The notes under the pieces were generated by a model, which saw only the letters and a list, made by a program, of their open reading frames with translations, searched no databases and was not told where the DNA came from. Source: DATJGF01 sp035495315 (GTDB lineage: Bacteria; Verrucomicrobiota; Verrucomicrobiia; Limisphaerales; UBA8199). From it: a stretch of 64,000 nucleotides of DNA. Both the position numbers and the translations under genes were made by a program. Where the stretch lies: positions 4,571 to 68,570 of the forward strand of contig DATJGF010000023.1 in NCBI GenBank assembly GCA_035495315.1, written 5' to 3'. Numbering within the stretch: position 1 is the first letter of the stretch; each line of letters starts with the position of its first letter. Below are positions 44,265 through 52,926 of the stretch, piece by piece.

Positions 44265-45749
44265 TCAGGCGCTCCGGAACAAGCCAGCAAACCGATCGGC
44301 AGCCATGTCCCACGCCTCCGGCCGCCCGGGCTCGTAACTGCTCACCTCGCACGAGTTGCGGACGACGCGGCGAATTTCTCCCAATGAAGATACTTCGCCA
44401 TTGGATCGCACTTGCACCAACAGGTTCCCCATCGCGGTCGCCTCCACCGGGCCAGCCAGAACTGGCCGTTGGCAAGCGTCAGCGGTGAATTGGTTCAGGA
44501 TCTCGCTTTGCGAGCCACCACCCACAATATGAATGACCTCTATCCGATTGCCCGTAAGTTCTTCCAGCCAACCGAGCACTTGCCGATACTTCAGCGCCAG
44601 GCTCTCGTAAGCACAGCGCACCAGTTCGCCTTCAGTCTTGGGGACTATTTGTCCGGTTTCTCGGCAGAAATCCTGGATCGCTTTCGGCATGTCCGGCGGA
44701 TTGAGAAATCGCCCATCATCCGGGTTGACCAGGGAGCGCAGGGCAGGGGACTTGGCGGCAAGACGTGCCAGTTCGCCGTATTCATAGCGCTTTCCCCGTG
44801 CATCGAATGCGCGTTTGCATTGCTGCACGAGCCATAACCCCATAATATTCTTGAGCAGCCGATACGTCCCATCCAGTCCGCCTTCGTTGGTCAGATTCAA
44901 TTCCTGCGTCCGCGGCGACAATGACGCCTTGGCTACTTCGACCCCCATCAGAGACCACGTGCCCGAACTCAGGTAGGCCCAATTGGCTTTCCCGCTGTTA
45001 GCCGTTGGCACCCCAGCCACGGCCGAGGCCGTATCGTGCGCCGGCGGCGCTATCACCCGCACGGCTCCCAGCCCGGCTCGCACTCCCACTTCGAGACGCA
45101 GCTGTCCAAGCGTTGTCCCCGGCGGGGCGATTTTGGGAAAGATTCGCGACGACAATCCGAATTTCTTCAGCAACGGCACGGCCCAATTCCGCGACAACGG
45201 ATTGAGGCATTGCGACGTGGACGCGATGGTGAACTCTGCCAGACGCGACCCGCACAGCGCCCAGTGAATGAAATCGGGGATGAACAACAGCGTATCGGTC
45301 AATTCGAGCAATTCGGGCGCGCGCTCTTTCAAGGCCAGCAATTGGAACAGGGTGTTGAGCTGCATGAACTGCAGGCCGGTTTGGGCAAAAATCTCCCCAC
45401 GCGGCACCTTCCGGAATGCTTTGTCCATCATCCCGTTGGTCCGGGTGTCGCGATAATGATAAGGCATGCCGAGTAACTCCCCTTGGCGCGTCAGCAAGAC
45501 GAAATCGACCCCCCAGGTATCAGCGCCAACCGAAACAATCGATTTGCCATACTTTTTGGCGGCTATAGACAGTCCATTTTGGATCTCGGCCCAAAGCCGC
45601 AAAACGTCCCAACGGAGGGAATCGGCCAGCGACACCGGCCCATTCGGGAAGCGATGAACTTCTTCAAGCCGGAGAGTTTTGCCGTTCCATAAGCCGGCTA
45701 TGAGACGCCCACTTTCTGCGCCGAGATCAATCGCAAGGTAGGTTTGCAT
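44265..45749 (-). CDS. rhaB: rhamnulokinase
   Basis: A 494-residue FGGY-family sugar kinase. The N-terminal AIDLGAESGRLIAGLWNGKT (phosphate 1), then VSVGADTWGVDFVLLTRQGE and GMPYHYRDTRTNGMMD (typical of RhaB), LSSGTWSLMGVEVAKASLSP, and the C-terminal VIHIVGGGSQSEILNQFTAD. It phosphorylates L-rhamnulose to rhamnulose-1-P in rhamnose breakdown. No RhaA or RhaD gene is next to it. The genes for rhamnose-rich polysaccharide attack in this group are often scattered, so this is not unusual. It starts at an ATG just before a short hairpin. Confidence 0.9.
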   Translation of the reverse strand: MQTYLAIDLGAESGRLIAGLWNGKTLRLEEVHRFPNGPVSLADSLRWDVLRLWAEIQNGLSIAAKKYGKSIVSVGADTWGVDFVLLTRQGELLGMPYHYRDTRTNGMMDKAFRKVPRGEIFAQTGLQFMQLNTLFQLLALKERAPELLELTDTLLFIPDFIHWALCGSRLAEFTIASTSQCLNPLSRNWAVPLLKKFGLSSRIFPKIAPPGTTLGQLRLEVGVRAGLGAVRVIAPPAHDTASAVAGVPTANSGKANWAYLSSGTWSLMGVEVAKASLSPRTQELNLTNEGGLDGTYRLLKNIMGLWLVQQCKRAFDARGKRYEYGELARLAAKSPALRSLVNPDDGRFLNPPDMPKAIQDFCRETGQIVPKTEGELVRCAYESLALKYRQVLGWLEELTGNRIEVIHIVGGGSQSEILNQFTADACQRPVLAGPVEATAMGNLLVQVRSNGEVSSLGEIRRVVRNSCEVSSYEPGRPEAWDMAADRFAGLFRSA

Positions 45750-45756
45750 GGAATCC

Positions 45757-45777
45757 GCCTGATTCTACGAATCAGGC
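45757..45777. repeat. short perfect hairpin
   Basis: GCCTGATTC (45757-45765) and GAATCAGGC (45769-45777) with a 3-base loop. It lies eight bases upstream of the rhaB start, so in the message it could affect translation or mark the end of an upstream transcript. It is the same size class as the hairpins at 19539-19580 and 31133-31171. Confidence 0.7.
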
Positions 45778-45985
45778 TGCACCGGCTCAAGCCATTGTAG
45801 ACACCACGAAGGGGAATTGCTGCGACGAGCACCAAAGCGCGAAAGTACTGGTGCCACAGCCGGCGTCCCAATTGGTACTTTTCTGCCTCCTTCGCAGCTT
45901 AGCTGTTCAATTTCAATGAAACGCGTAGTAGGAACGCGAGAAACCGCAGTAATTAGTTCGGTTTTGCGATGATCCCGCAGTATGC

Positions 45986-47155
45986 CTAAGTGTGGACAGG
46001 TTCGAACCGCAATGGCAAACGTGTCGGCCCGAGGACGTGTAGCGCCTTGCGCGGCTCCCAGGGAGCGTTATTGGCCAGGGTAAAGCTCTTCACCCGAGCC
46101 AGAAAATCCGACAGCACGATCCTGGTTTCAAGCCGAGCCAGAGCGCTCCCGACACAAGAATGAATTCCATGGCCAAAGGCAATGTGCGGGTTGGGATCGC
46201 GCGTGATATCGAACTGATTAGCGTTCGGAAACGCTCGCGGGTCGCGATTGGCGGATCCAATCATCGGCAGGACCAGTTTTCCCGCCGGTATGGTCTGGCC
46301 GTGCAATTCAATGTCTCGACGGGGTGTTCGCATGACCCATTGCAACGGCGAGCGGTAGCGCAACACCTCTTCGATAGCCGAGGCCACCAACTGGGGTCGG
46401 CTGCGTAAAAGTGCCAGTTGTGCAGGGTTTTCAATGAAACAGAGAATAGCATTATTGATCAGGTTGGTCGTGGTTTCCTGCCCGGCCACAATCAAGAGTT
46501 GAAAAAAGCCCAGGATTTCCTCTTGCCTAAGCCGTTCCCCATCCACCTCCGCTTCAATGAGGCGAGTCAAAAGATCGTTTTGTGGCCAGGCCCGTCTCTC
46601 GGCGATCATCTTTCCGAGGTACTCATTCATTTCGACTGTCACCGCCGCAAATTCGCGCGTCCCATCCTCTGCCTCCGCACCGCCGGAACGCGCATAGCTG
46701 AGCTTCAGGATACTGTCGCTCCATTTTTTGTATCGCGACCAATCCGAAGACGGGATGCCGATCATTGAGGAAATCACTTTCATCGGCAGCGCGACGCTTA
46801 ATTCGGTGGCAAAATCCATTTCACCGCGATTCACCACTGCATCGAGCAATTCGCGCGACAGCTGGCGTATGTACGGCTCCAGATTTGCCACCATTCCTGG
46901 CGTAAATGCGCGCGAAATCAATGCCCGCAATTTCGTGTGGGCAGGCGGATCCAAAAAGATAAACCAGTGACGTGGCGCTGGAACCTTTGAGCTGAACGCC
47001 TCATGGTCGTTGAGCGCTCGTTTGGCGCCCTCATAATCGAAAATTAACCAGCCATCAAACGGAGGTGGAACGTAAAACACTGGCGACCGACTCCGCATCT
47101 GATCATAAACAGGAAAAGGATCCCGACGGATCTCATCGGAGAAAATATTAAACAT
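45986..47155 (-). CDS. cytochrome P450
   Basis: A 389-residue soluble bacterial P450. Seen: haem-binding loop AFGHGIHSCVGSALARLE with axial Cys334, oxygen-activation I-helix LLIVAGQETTTNLI (Gln-Glu-Thr-Thr in place of the usual AG..TT pattern), the ERR-triad Glu-x-x-Arg in AIEEVLRYRSPLQW, and GSANRDPRAFPNANQFDITR. Normal length. No ferredoxin or reductase gene is adjacent, so it must use partners encoded elsewhere. The substrate is unknown. Isolated gene with gaps of about 240 bases on each side. Confidence 0.92.
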   Translation of the reverse strand: MFNIFSDEIRRDPFPVYDQMRSRSPVFYVPPPFDGWLIFDYEGAKRALNDHEAFSSKVPAPRHWFIFLDPPAHTKLRALISRAFTPGMVANLEPYIRQLSRELLDAVVNRGEMDFATELSVALPMKVISSMIGIPSSDWSRYKKWSDSILKLSYARSGGAEAEDGTREFAAVTVEMNEYLGKMIAERRAWPQNDLLTRLIEAEVDGERLRQEEILGFFQLLIVAGQETTTNLINNAILCFIENPAQLALLRSRPQLVASAIEEVLRYRSPLQWVMRTPRRDIELHGQTIPAGKLVLPMIGSANRDPRAFPNANQFDITRDPNPHIAFGHGIHSCVGSALARLETRIVLSDFLARVKSFTLANNAPWEPRKALHVLGPTRLPLRFEPVHT

Positions 47156-47366
47156 ATTCCAGCACCCATGAGGTTCCTAAATGGAGCTGAGGCCACAAAG
47201 CCCGTGATGCCCCGGCGATTGGTTGGTTCGCCGAGACTAAATCGTAACGGAAAGTCTATGTCAAGGCGGAATTGAACCGGGCAGACACAAGACGTTGAGC
47301 GGGGCGGCCACACGCTTTTCTAACGGTCCGAGAGGCCTAAACGTGTTCTGTTGTTTCTTTAGGAGG

Positions 47367-47400
47367 GTTTTGGGGCCGCGGGGCTCGGCCTTCCCAATTG
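47367..47400. repeat. solo arm of the 164-bp palindrome family
   Basis: GTTTTGGGGCCGCGGGGCTC followed by GGCCTTCCCAATTG. It matches the right arm of the palindromic element at 53657-53820 and the reverse complement of 57217-57247. It lies just downstream of the minus-strand gene that ends at 47414. Confidence 0.7.
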
Positions 47401-47413
47401 TTCGCTCGCCAGC

Positions 47414-48154
47414 CTAGTGATGTCCGCCATGGCCGCCATGACCGGCACCGCCATGCGAACCTCCGCCATGGTATCCACCATGGTATCCCCCATGGTAACC
47501 ACCGTGGTAATAACCGCCATGGTAGTGCCCATAATACCCAAACCCAAACGAAACCACAGGGCCACCATAATAATAGGGACCATAATAACCATAGTACGGA
47601 TAGTAATATGGATAACTGTAAGTTGGGCCCGGAATCACGTAGACACTCGACCCCGGGGACGAGCTCGGGGCTTCGGCATACACGGGCGCAACCTGGGTAT
47701 CGGCGGCGGCGGAGACCATACCGGCGTCGGGCACAATTGGCGCATTTGCAATTGCCGGCGCCTGCTGGGCCGGCTGTTGGACCTGAGCAACGACCTTTCG
47801 CTGATCGATCATTGCATTAATCACGCGCTCGGAAACGCCTTGATTCCGCAGGTAAACGATTTCCTGCGGACCCAATGTGTAGATCGTGCCCGAATTCCGG
47901 ATATAATTCAGGACAACGTCATCGCTAATCTGCGCATGGCTGAGCTTAACAACGTCTTCAACTCCATATGGGAGCTTTGGTTCGGCTTGTGCCGCGGCGG
48001 CCGAGTTGGAGTTGTTATCTGGTTGAAGTCGGACCGCACCGGTAGCGGACACAGAAGGATCGGGGTCCGCCGAAAAGGCTGAATTCAAGGGTATGAGACA
48101 CACGACGCTCATTAGCAAGCAACCGAGGTGTGCTGCGGAAATTGTTGTCTTCAT
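47414..48154 (-). CDS. secreted protein with His/Gly/Tyr-rich tail
   Basis: 246 residues from the ATG at 48154. Signal peptide (AAHLGCLLMSVVCLIPLNSA). The middle third is regular (YGVEDVVKLSHAQISDDVVL, then NYIRNSGTIYTLGPQEIVYL and GVSERVINAMIDQRK), two helical repeats resembling those found in other short exported proteins of this group. The last 65 residues are low-complexity: a Tyr-Pro-rich part, then GGYHGGYHGGYHGGY-type repeats ending in HGGHGGHH, coded by a 12-base tandem unit near 47465-47515. The His clusters could bind Ni, Cu or Zn, or the region may be a sticky surface domain. No known family. Confidence 0.75.
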   Translation of the reverse strand: MKTTISAAHLGCLLMSVVCLIPLNSAFSADPDPSVSATGAVRLQPDNNSNSAAAAQAEPKLPYGVEDVVKLSHAQISDDVVLNYIRNSGTIYTLGPQEIVYLRNQGVSERVINAMIDQRKVVAQVQQPAQQAPAIANAPIVPDAGMVSAAADTQVAPVYAEAPSSSPGSSVYVIPGPTYSYPYYYPYYGYYGPYYYGGPVVSFGFGYYGHYHGGYYHGGYHGGYHGGYHGGGSHGGAGHGGHGGHH

Positions 48155-48325
48155 AGCTGCAACTTTCACACTGACAAGCAGTTTTCGATCAATACGAGTG
48201 TCGCTGTCTTTCGGGTGGTGGTCAAGTCCTGACGCCTAAAACCACGCAGAGCCAGCCATCGACCCTTGTTAGGGCCAACACCGAAGTAATTAGACGGTTA
48301 CGGGTCAACCGCTATTCGGCCTAGC

Positions 48326-48565
48326 TCAGGCGGGGACTTTCGAGAAGATAACGGTCATACCGCGAAGGCGGCGGGTGCCCAATTTCCGCAGCGCTTTCAG
48401 AATATCGCTATCGCGGCTAATCCACAGTTCGGGGAACGGAGGGATGCCAAATGCACCCTGGGCAATGCGGTTATGGCGTAATTGGCAGCGAATACCAGCG
48501 CGGCTGAGTTCCTGCCTTAAAGACCTTATCTCGGAGTTATCACGGGAAGAAAACAACATTTTCAT
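48326..48565 (-). CDS. small DUF2007-like protein
   Basis: A 79-residue protein: MKMLFSSRDNSEIRSLRQEL, then SRAGIRCQLRHN and PPFPELWISRDSDILKALRK. The arrangement (short strand, helix, 'GI....RN', strand 'LWV...D..KA..LL') is that of DUF2007-type putative signal-transducing proteins, ferredoxin-like in fold. Resemblance is by eye. It stands alone between a secreted protein gene and a small plus-strand frame. Confidence 0.6.
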   Translation of the reverse strand: MKMLFSSRDNSEIRSLRQELSRAGIRCQLRHNRIAQGAFGIPPFPELWISRDSDILKALRKLGTRRLRGMTVIFSKVPA

Positions 48566-48745
48566 ATCGCGGGCTTTAGCCCAATGTCATGCTGAATTGG
48601 TGTAGAGACAAATCCGGGAATTACGGATAACGAGTCGGGCTTATTACTAGCGCAAACGCTCCACGGCTGGCTTTGCGGCAGAAATTTGATGTAACAAATC
48701 AGATAAGTGGTTGACGCTGAGGCTTATCTGTGGCAGCACTGAAAA

Positions 48746-48886
48746 ATGGGTCGACGCCGTATTTTAGTTAGAGACGTTATTCTGCTGGAACGAAAGATCA
48801 AGTACGCCAAACGTTTTCAAAAGGAATTTGAAAAGCACATCGAGCAACTCGAACAGCTGCTGAAGTTGGCGAAAAATTCAAAGTAA
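48746..48886 (+). CDS. possible 46-residue coiled-coil protein
   Basis: ATG at 48746, stop at 48884-48886. The product is very basic with a leucine/lysine heptad pattern (LLERKIKYAKRFQKEFEKHI, then EQLEQLLKLAKNSK) that would form a short coiled coil. No ribosome-binding site is obvious and no family is recognised. Its regular heptads, charge and position in a gap between two minus-strand genes make it better than chance, but not certain. Confidence 0.4.
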   Translation: MGRRRILVRDVILLERKIKYAKRFQKEFEKHIEQLEQLLKLAKNSK

Positions 48887-48917
48887 GCTCGCCCTGACTC
48901 GACCGAGGTCCCTTGGC

Positions 48918-50858
48918 TTAAAGGGAAAGCACGTACGTGGCGAGGTCATCAATCTGCTCTGCAGTCAAGTTCGACGTCTGTCCACGGCGATTCTGTCTGT
49001 TATGGATGGTCATCGCTTCCCGCACTGTTGCCGCGGAGCCGTCGTGCAGATAAGGCGCCGTTCGCCAGAGCTCGATTAGCGTGGGAGTGTAAAACTGGTC
49101 ACTGGATTCGTCGAATTTACCTGTGCCGACCTCGTGAGGTTTGAGGTCTGTAAACAAGGGAGGTTTGTGGCAGTTTGCACACCCGACTGCGGCATCGAAG
49201 AAGAGACGCTTGCCCCGTTTGGCGTCGGCACTCAACCGTCCGTGGACCAATAAGGGGCTGGCAATAGGCTTTAGAGATTTGACGTACTCATCCATGCCCG
49301 CTGCATACTTCTGCGGCAGATCCGCAAAAAGAATGTAACGAATGCCGGCCCGAATTGCGGTCGCGGCATCGGCTCGAACCCCCATCGACATTACCGGCGG
49401 TGTCTGAAATGACAACAACAGACTCTTCACATTTTTGGGATTGCCGATGCCGTCATTCTGCAAATCCCAATTCATCCCATCGACACGACCGTCTTCAGAG
49501 TGGCAACTGGCACAGCTTTGCCAACCCTGGTAGCACAAAGTCCCGTCGTTAAAGTACATTTCACCCCGCCGCGTCCCCGGCAAATCGCCAGTCGCATGAA
49601 GGGGCATCACCACAGCCGGCGAATTCGTTCGGTCAGCATCAACAATCACGAGCGAGTCGGAAAAGAAGCAGCCGACTATCGCTGTGTGTCCGGTGAGGGC
49701 GAGCGCCCGCGGGCCGTTACCCGGAAGCTTGATCCGCCGACGCAGGCCCTGCAAGAAACGCAAATCGTTTGGGACATCCGCCTTGGTCTGGGCGGCGGCA
49801 AGAAAGCGTGTATCGCGCGCGCCCTCCAACCGAAGCGGCAGGCGCGCCAATTTCTCGAGCAATGCGTCAGCATCAACGACACTCAGTTCGTGAGTGCCTG
49901 CGTGGGTAACACAAATCAGTTTGCCGTCGCTGGTCCAGCCAATGCCCCAAGGATTGGCGGCGCCTTGCTCAAGATCATCAAGCAGCACAGTGTTGAGCAG
50001 CTTCAGCTCGCCTACATCAATCAAACTGATCACGTTGTCATTCATCCAGCCAAGGGTCACGTGTGTCGTTGGCAAGTGAAAGCGAGCCAACGTATGCGCC
50101 ACAGCCACGTAGCGTCCGTCCGGCGAAATGCAGAGACCATGCAAGAGCGTGCTGCCGTTGGTTAACGGGATTTGTTTCACCACCTTGCGCTCAGCCACGT
50201 CGATGACCGTAACCGATGCCGCGACTACCCCTTTATCTGAACGTCCGGCGTGAATTAGGTTCGCCACAAACAAGTATCTGCCATCAGGCGTCAGTGCGGC
50301 CGCGACCGGTTCACGCTCGACCTGAACTCGCGCAGTCCGTTTCTTTGATTTGATGTCGACAAAATCAATCGCGTCATTGAATCGTTCGCATAGGAAAACA
50401 GTCTTTTCGTCTTTCGAAAGGACCGGTGACATCGCGGTATGGCCCGCCGGCACCGAGGCGACGATTTTGCCCGAACTCGCGTCCAATACACAGAGGCTGC
50501 TCTCCGGGGCAGCACAGCTAACATAGAGACGTCTTGCATCAGCTGATAAGGTCAGGCCGGAAGGAGAAGTCGGCACTGACATCGATCGCTCAATCAGCCC
50601 GTGAGTCAGATCGTAACGGATTACCTGTTTTGTCGTCGCGCAGGCGATAAAAACTGTATTTGAATCCTGCGTGCAGACGACGGCTGCCGGCGAAAAAAAC
50701 TCGAGGTTGGATGAGAGCGTCGGTTCCGCCGGACTACCTTCTTGATCGCGTTGAATGGCGCAGAAACCGCCATCGGCACAACGGAGACATAGGCCAAATA
50801 CAATCAACCGGCTGGCCAGCCGCTTTTGCGCTAAACTTTTCAGGCCTTCTGTTTTCAT
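48918..50858 (-). CDS. secreted propeller fused to di-haem cytochrome
   Basis: 646 residues from the ATG at 50858, five bases after the upstream gene's stop; the frame to 50936 would overlap it. Signal-like start (LASRLIVFGLCLRCADG). The first two-thirds is a YVTN-type beta-propeller (SPSGLTLSADARRLYVSCAA, AVALTPDGRYLFVANLIHAG-type blades). The last third resembles cytochrome-c peroxidase/MauG proteins, with haem sites CASCH near residue 451 and CANCH near 561, followed by TPTLIELWRTAPYLHDGSAA and ATYVLSL. The fusion is a known architecture in this phylum. Its place four bases after the corrinoid operon suggests co-transcription, but a functional link is unproven. Confidence 0.85.
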   Translation of the reverse strand: MKTEGLKSLAQKRLASRLIVFGLCLRCADGGFCAIQRDQEGSPAEPTLSSNLEFFSPAAVVCTQDSNTVFIACATTKQVIRYDLTHGLIERSMSVPTSPSGLTLSADARRLYVSCAAPESSLCVLDASSGKIVASVPAGHTAMSPVLSKDEKTVFLCERFNDAIDFVDIKSKKRTARVQVEREPVAAALTPDGRYLFVANLIHAGRSDKGVVAASVTVIDVAERKVVKQIPLTNGSTLLHGLCISPDGRYVAVAHTLARFHLPTTHVTLGWMNDNVISLIDVGELKLLNTVLLDDLEQGAANPWGIGWTSDGKLICVTHAGTHELSVVDADALLEKLARLPLRLEGARDTRFLAAAQTKADVPNDLRFLQGLRRRIKLPGNGPRALALTGHTAIVGCFFSDSLVIVDADRTNSPAVVMPLHATGDLPGTRRGEMYFNDGTLCYQGWQSCASCHSEDGRVDGMNWDLQNDGIGNPKNVKSLLLSFQTPPVMSMGVRADAATAIRAGIRYILFADLPQKYAAGMDEYVKSLKPIASPLLVHGRLSADAKRGKRLFFDAAVGCANCHKPPLFTDLKPHEVGTGKFDESSDQFYTPTLIELWRTAPYLHDGSAATVREAMTIHNRQNRRGQTSNLTAEQIDDLATYVLSL

Positions 50859-50862
50859 ACGC

Positions 50863-51894
50863 CTAGGGCTTATGGCCAAGAGCGTAATCGCAAAGCGCCC
50901 GAAGGTTTTCAGCTGGAGTATCGCGCGGAACCTCACAACCGGCGCCGACGACGAATCGGGCCCCGGCTTCTCGATGACACTGTTCGACGCAAGTTTTGAC
51001 GGTTTCCGGCGTGCCGTTTCGCAACACCGCCACCGGATTGATATTTCCCAAAAGGACCTGGTTCGGCCCCATCTCCCGCCGGCCCCGGTCTATGGGGGAT
51101 AAGTAATCCAAATCAACAATCTCACACCCCAAAGCCCCCATCTTCCCAAGATGCGGACGAGTATTGCCGCAAATGTGCAACCGAGTCTTGCCGCCGAGAC
51201 TACGAATTCCGTCAATCAGGGCCTTTTCGTAGGGCCATACAAATTCAGAATAGATTTGCGGTCCGACCAAGGAAGCAGCGGCGTCGCCAATACCAATGAG
51301 GTCCACGCCAGCTCGAATCTGTTCGCGCGCGAACCGAAGTTCCATCTCAACGACGAAGGCGAACAGGTCCCGAATGAATTGTGGGTCGTCGAAAAAATCC
51401 AGCATGACGGTATTGATGCCGCGAAGGTCAGCGGCTTCCGCGATGGGACCTTCAATCCAGCCTTCAATGATCTTCTCTTTCCCAACCCGTTCTTTGAGCA
51501 ACGCGATCGCCTGGATCGCATTATGCATCCGGCCTCCCGCCAAAGGGTCCGGGATTTTAAGTGAAACCAACCTGGCTTTATCGGCCAGTAGGGCCTTGTC
51601 CTCAACTAGCGCCACCGGCTGATTCTCAAAATATTGAACCGGCGCGCCGCAATCAGCGGCTTCCCGCGCCGGATCAGACATCGTATTGACATAATCGAAG
51701 CCAAATTTCTCAGCCGTCCGGACCTGCCCCTCAACCAGCACTCGATAGTCCGTGCAATAGTCGCGATAACGGCCACCGATCTGGTCGCAAGCGAACATCA
51801 TGGTGATGGGCATCAGTGGCAGATGATCGACCGGCTGGCCGGCCAGGTGAGCAAGCACTCTCTCGCGACTATTCATAGGAGGGCAACTCTTCAT
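50863..51894 (-). CDS. UroD-family methylcobamide methyltransferase
   Basis: A 343-residue protein of the uroporphyrinogen-decarboxylase fold, closer to MtaA/MtbA methylcobamide:thiol methyltransferases than to HemE. Zinc ligands are visible: His240 and Cys242 in RLHICGNTRP and Cys320 in GAGCEVPRDTP. It also has DYVNTMSDPAREA and LLGNINPVAV. These enzymes move a methyl group between a corrinoid protein and a thiol, or take it from an amine. It starts ATG 51894 or 51876. It follows the homocysteine methyltransferase gene on the same strand by 106 bases and the corrinoid protein lies upstream, so the three form one methyl-transfer unit. HemE function is unlikely. Confidence 0.85.
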   Translation of the reverse strand: MKSCPPMNSRERVLAHLAGQPVDHLPLMPITMMFACDQIGGRYRDYCTDYRVLVEGQVRTAEKFGFDYVNTMSDPAREAADCGAPVQYFENQPVALVEDKALLADKARLVSLKIPDPLAGGRMHNAIQAIALLKERVGKEKIIEGWIEGPIAEAADLRGINTVMLDFFDDPQFIRDLFAFVVEMELRFAREQIRAGVDLIGIGDAAASLVGPQIYSEFVWPYEKALIDGIRSLGGKTRLHICGNTRPHLGKMGALGCEIVDLDYLSPIDRGRREMGPNQVLLGNINPVAVLRNGTPETVKTCVEQCHREAGARFVVGAGCEVPRDTPAENLRALCDYALGHKP

Positions 51895-52000
51895 TAGCTG
51901 TTGCCGTTACTTCCGTATCCAACTCGTGACTTAATCAATACTCAAAAACTCCACGCCTGAGTTCACGAGTTGCGCCGCCCAGATCCGACCCGCGCCAAGT

Positions 52001-52882
52001 CTATGTTGCTTTTCGGCCAACAACGCGGCGGATTTCGGCCACGAACTCAGGATTGGTGCCACAGCACCCGCCAATAAATTGGGCACCGGCCTCAACCAAA
52101 CTCGGCACGAACGCCGCAAACTCATTGGCCGTAGCCGAGTATTGCGCCTGCCCCGCGACGACGGTCGGCAACCCGGCATTGGGCTTAATCCAAATTGGAC
52201 GATCGGTCGCGGCGCGGAGGCGCTTGCAAATTGAAATAAAGCCCGCGATTCCCTGACCGCAGTTAGCTCCGATTACGTCAGCCCCACTCTGCGTGAGGGC
52301 TTCGGCAGCCTGCTCGGGAGTCTGGCCCATCATGGTTCTGTCCTTGGCTTTCCCGCTGTCGAACACCATGCAAGCGACTACCGGCAAACCAGTCTCACGG
52401 GCAGCGGCTACCACCAGTTTCGCCTCTTCAAGATCCGTCATGGTCTCTATCACGAGCGCGTCCGCACCAGCCCCAGCCAGCGCGTGCGCTTGTTCAGCGA
52501 AAGCGGCGTGAAGTTCCTCTGCGGTAATTTGTCCATCGAGCAGGAGTTTGCCGCTCGGTCCAATGGACGCAAAAACGCGTGCGCGTCCGTTGGCGGCGTC
52601 GCTGGACAGTTCAACACCTCGACGGTTTATTTCGGTCACTGCCCCGGGTTGACCCACTTCCGCAAGTCGGATCCGATTCGCCCCAAAAGTGTTGGTAAGA
52701 ATCACCCCGCTGCCGGCGGCAACGTACGCCGCGGCGACCTCGCGCACGCAGTCCGGATGAGAGAGATTCCAGGTATCAGGGAATTCGCCTAAGGCCAGCC
52801 CACGCGCCTGCAATTGAGTGCCCCACGCGCCGTCGGTGGTCACCGGGCCAGCTTCCACCAGGCTTTGGATGAGTGGATGCAT
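52001..52882 (-). CDS. homocysteine S-methyltransferase (MetH N-terminal-like)
   Basis: A 293-residue protein equal to the homocysteine-binding module of cobalamin-dependent methionine synthase or betaine-homocysteine methyltransferase. Zinc ligands Cys208 (IGANCGQG) and Cys273/Cys274 (IGGCCGTNPEF) are present, with TDGAWGTQLQARG at the start and ILTNTFGANRIRLAE. It transfers a methyl group to homocysteine to make methionine. Being a single module beside a separate corrinoid protein, it looks like a split version of MetH. It is 44 bases after the corrinoid gene. Confidence 0.9.
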   Translation of the reverse strand: MHPLIQSLVEAGPVTTDGAWGTQLQARGLALGEFPDTWNLSHPDCVREVAAAYVAAGSGVILTNTFGANRIRLAEVGQPGAVTEINRRGVELSSDAANGRARVFASIGPSGKLLLDGQITAEELHAAFAEQAHALAGAGADALVIETMTDLEEAKLVVAAARETGLPVVACMVFDSGKAKDRTMMGQTPEQAAEALTQSGADVIGANCGQGIAGFISICKRLRAATDRPIWIKPNAGLPTVVAGQAQYSATANEFAAFVPSLVEAGAQFIGGCCGTNPEFVAEIRRVVGRKAT

Positions 52883-52926
52883 CGCGCGGTTAAGGCTCGC
52901 ACTTGTCCTGATTCGGCTGTCCTTTG

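Noticed and set aside
44176..44475. Longer N-terminus for the DUF362 protein
   Set aside because: The Tat signal must be N-terminal; the extra 100 residues are unlike any protein and overlap rhaB.
45998..46007. GGTTCGAACC-like text, as in a tRNA T-loop
   Set aside because: It lies inside the P450 coding sequence and no tRNA acceptor or anticodon arms surround it.
50863..51894. HemE (uroporphyrinogen decarboxylase) of haem synthesis
   Set aside because: The zinc-ligand pattern (HxC with a later Cys) and the corrinoid neighbours fit methylcobamide methyltransferases, not HemE.
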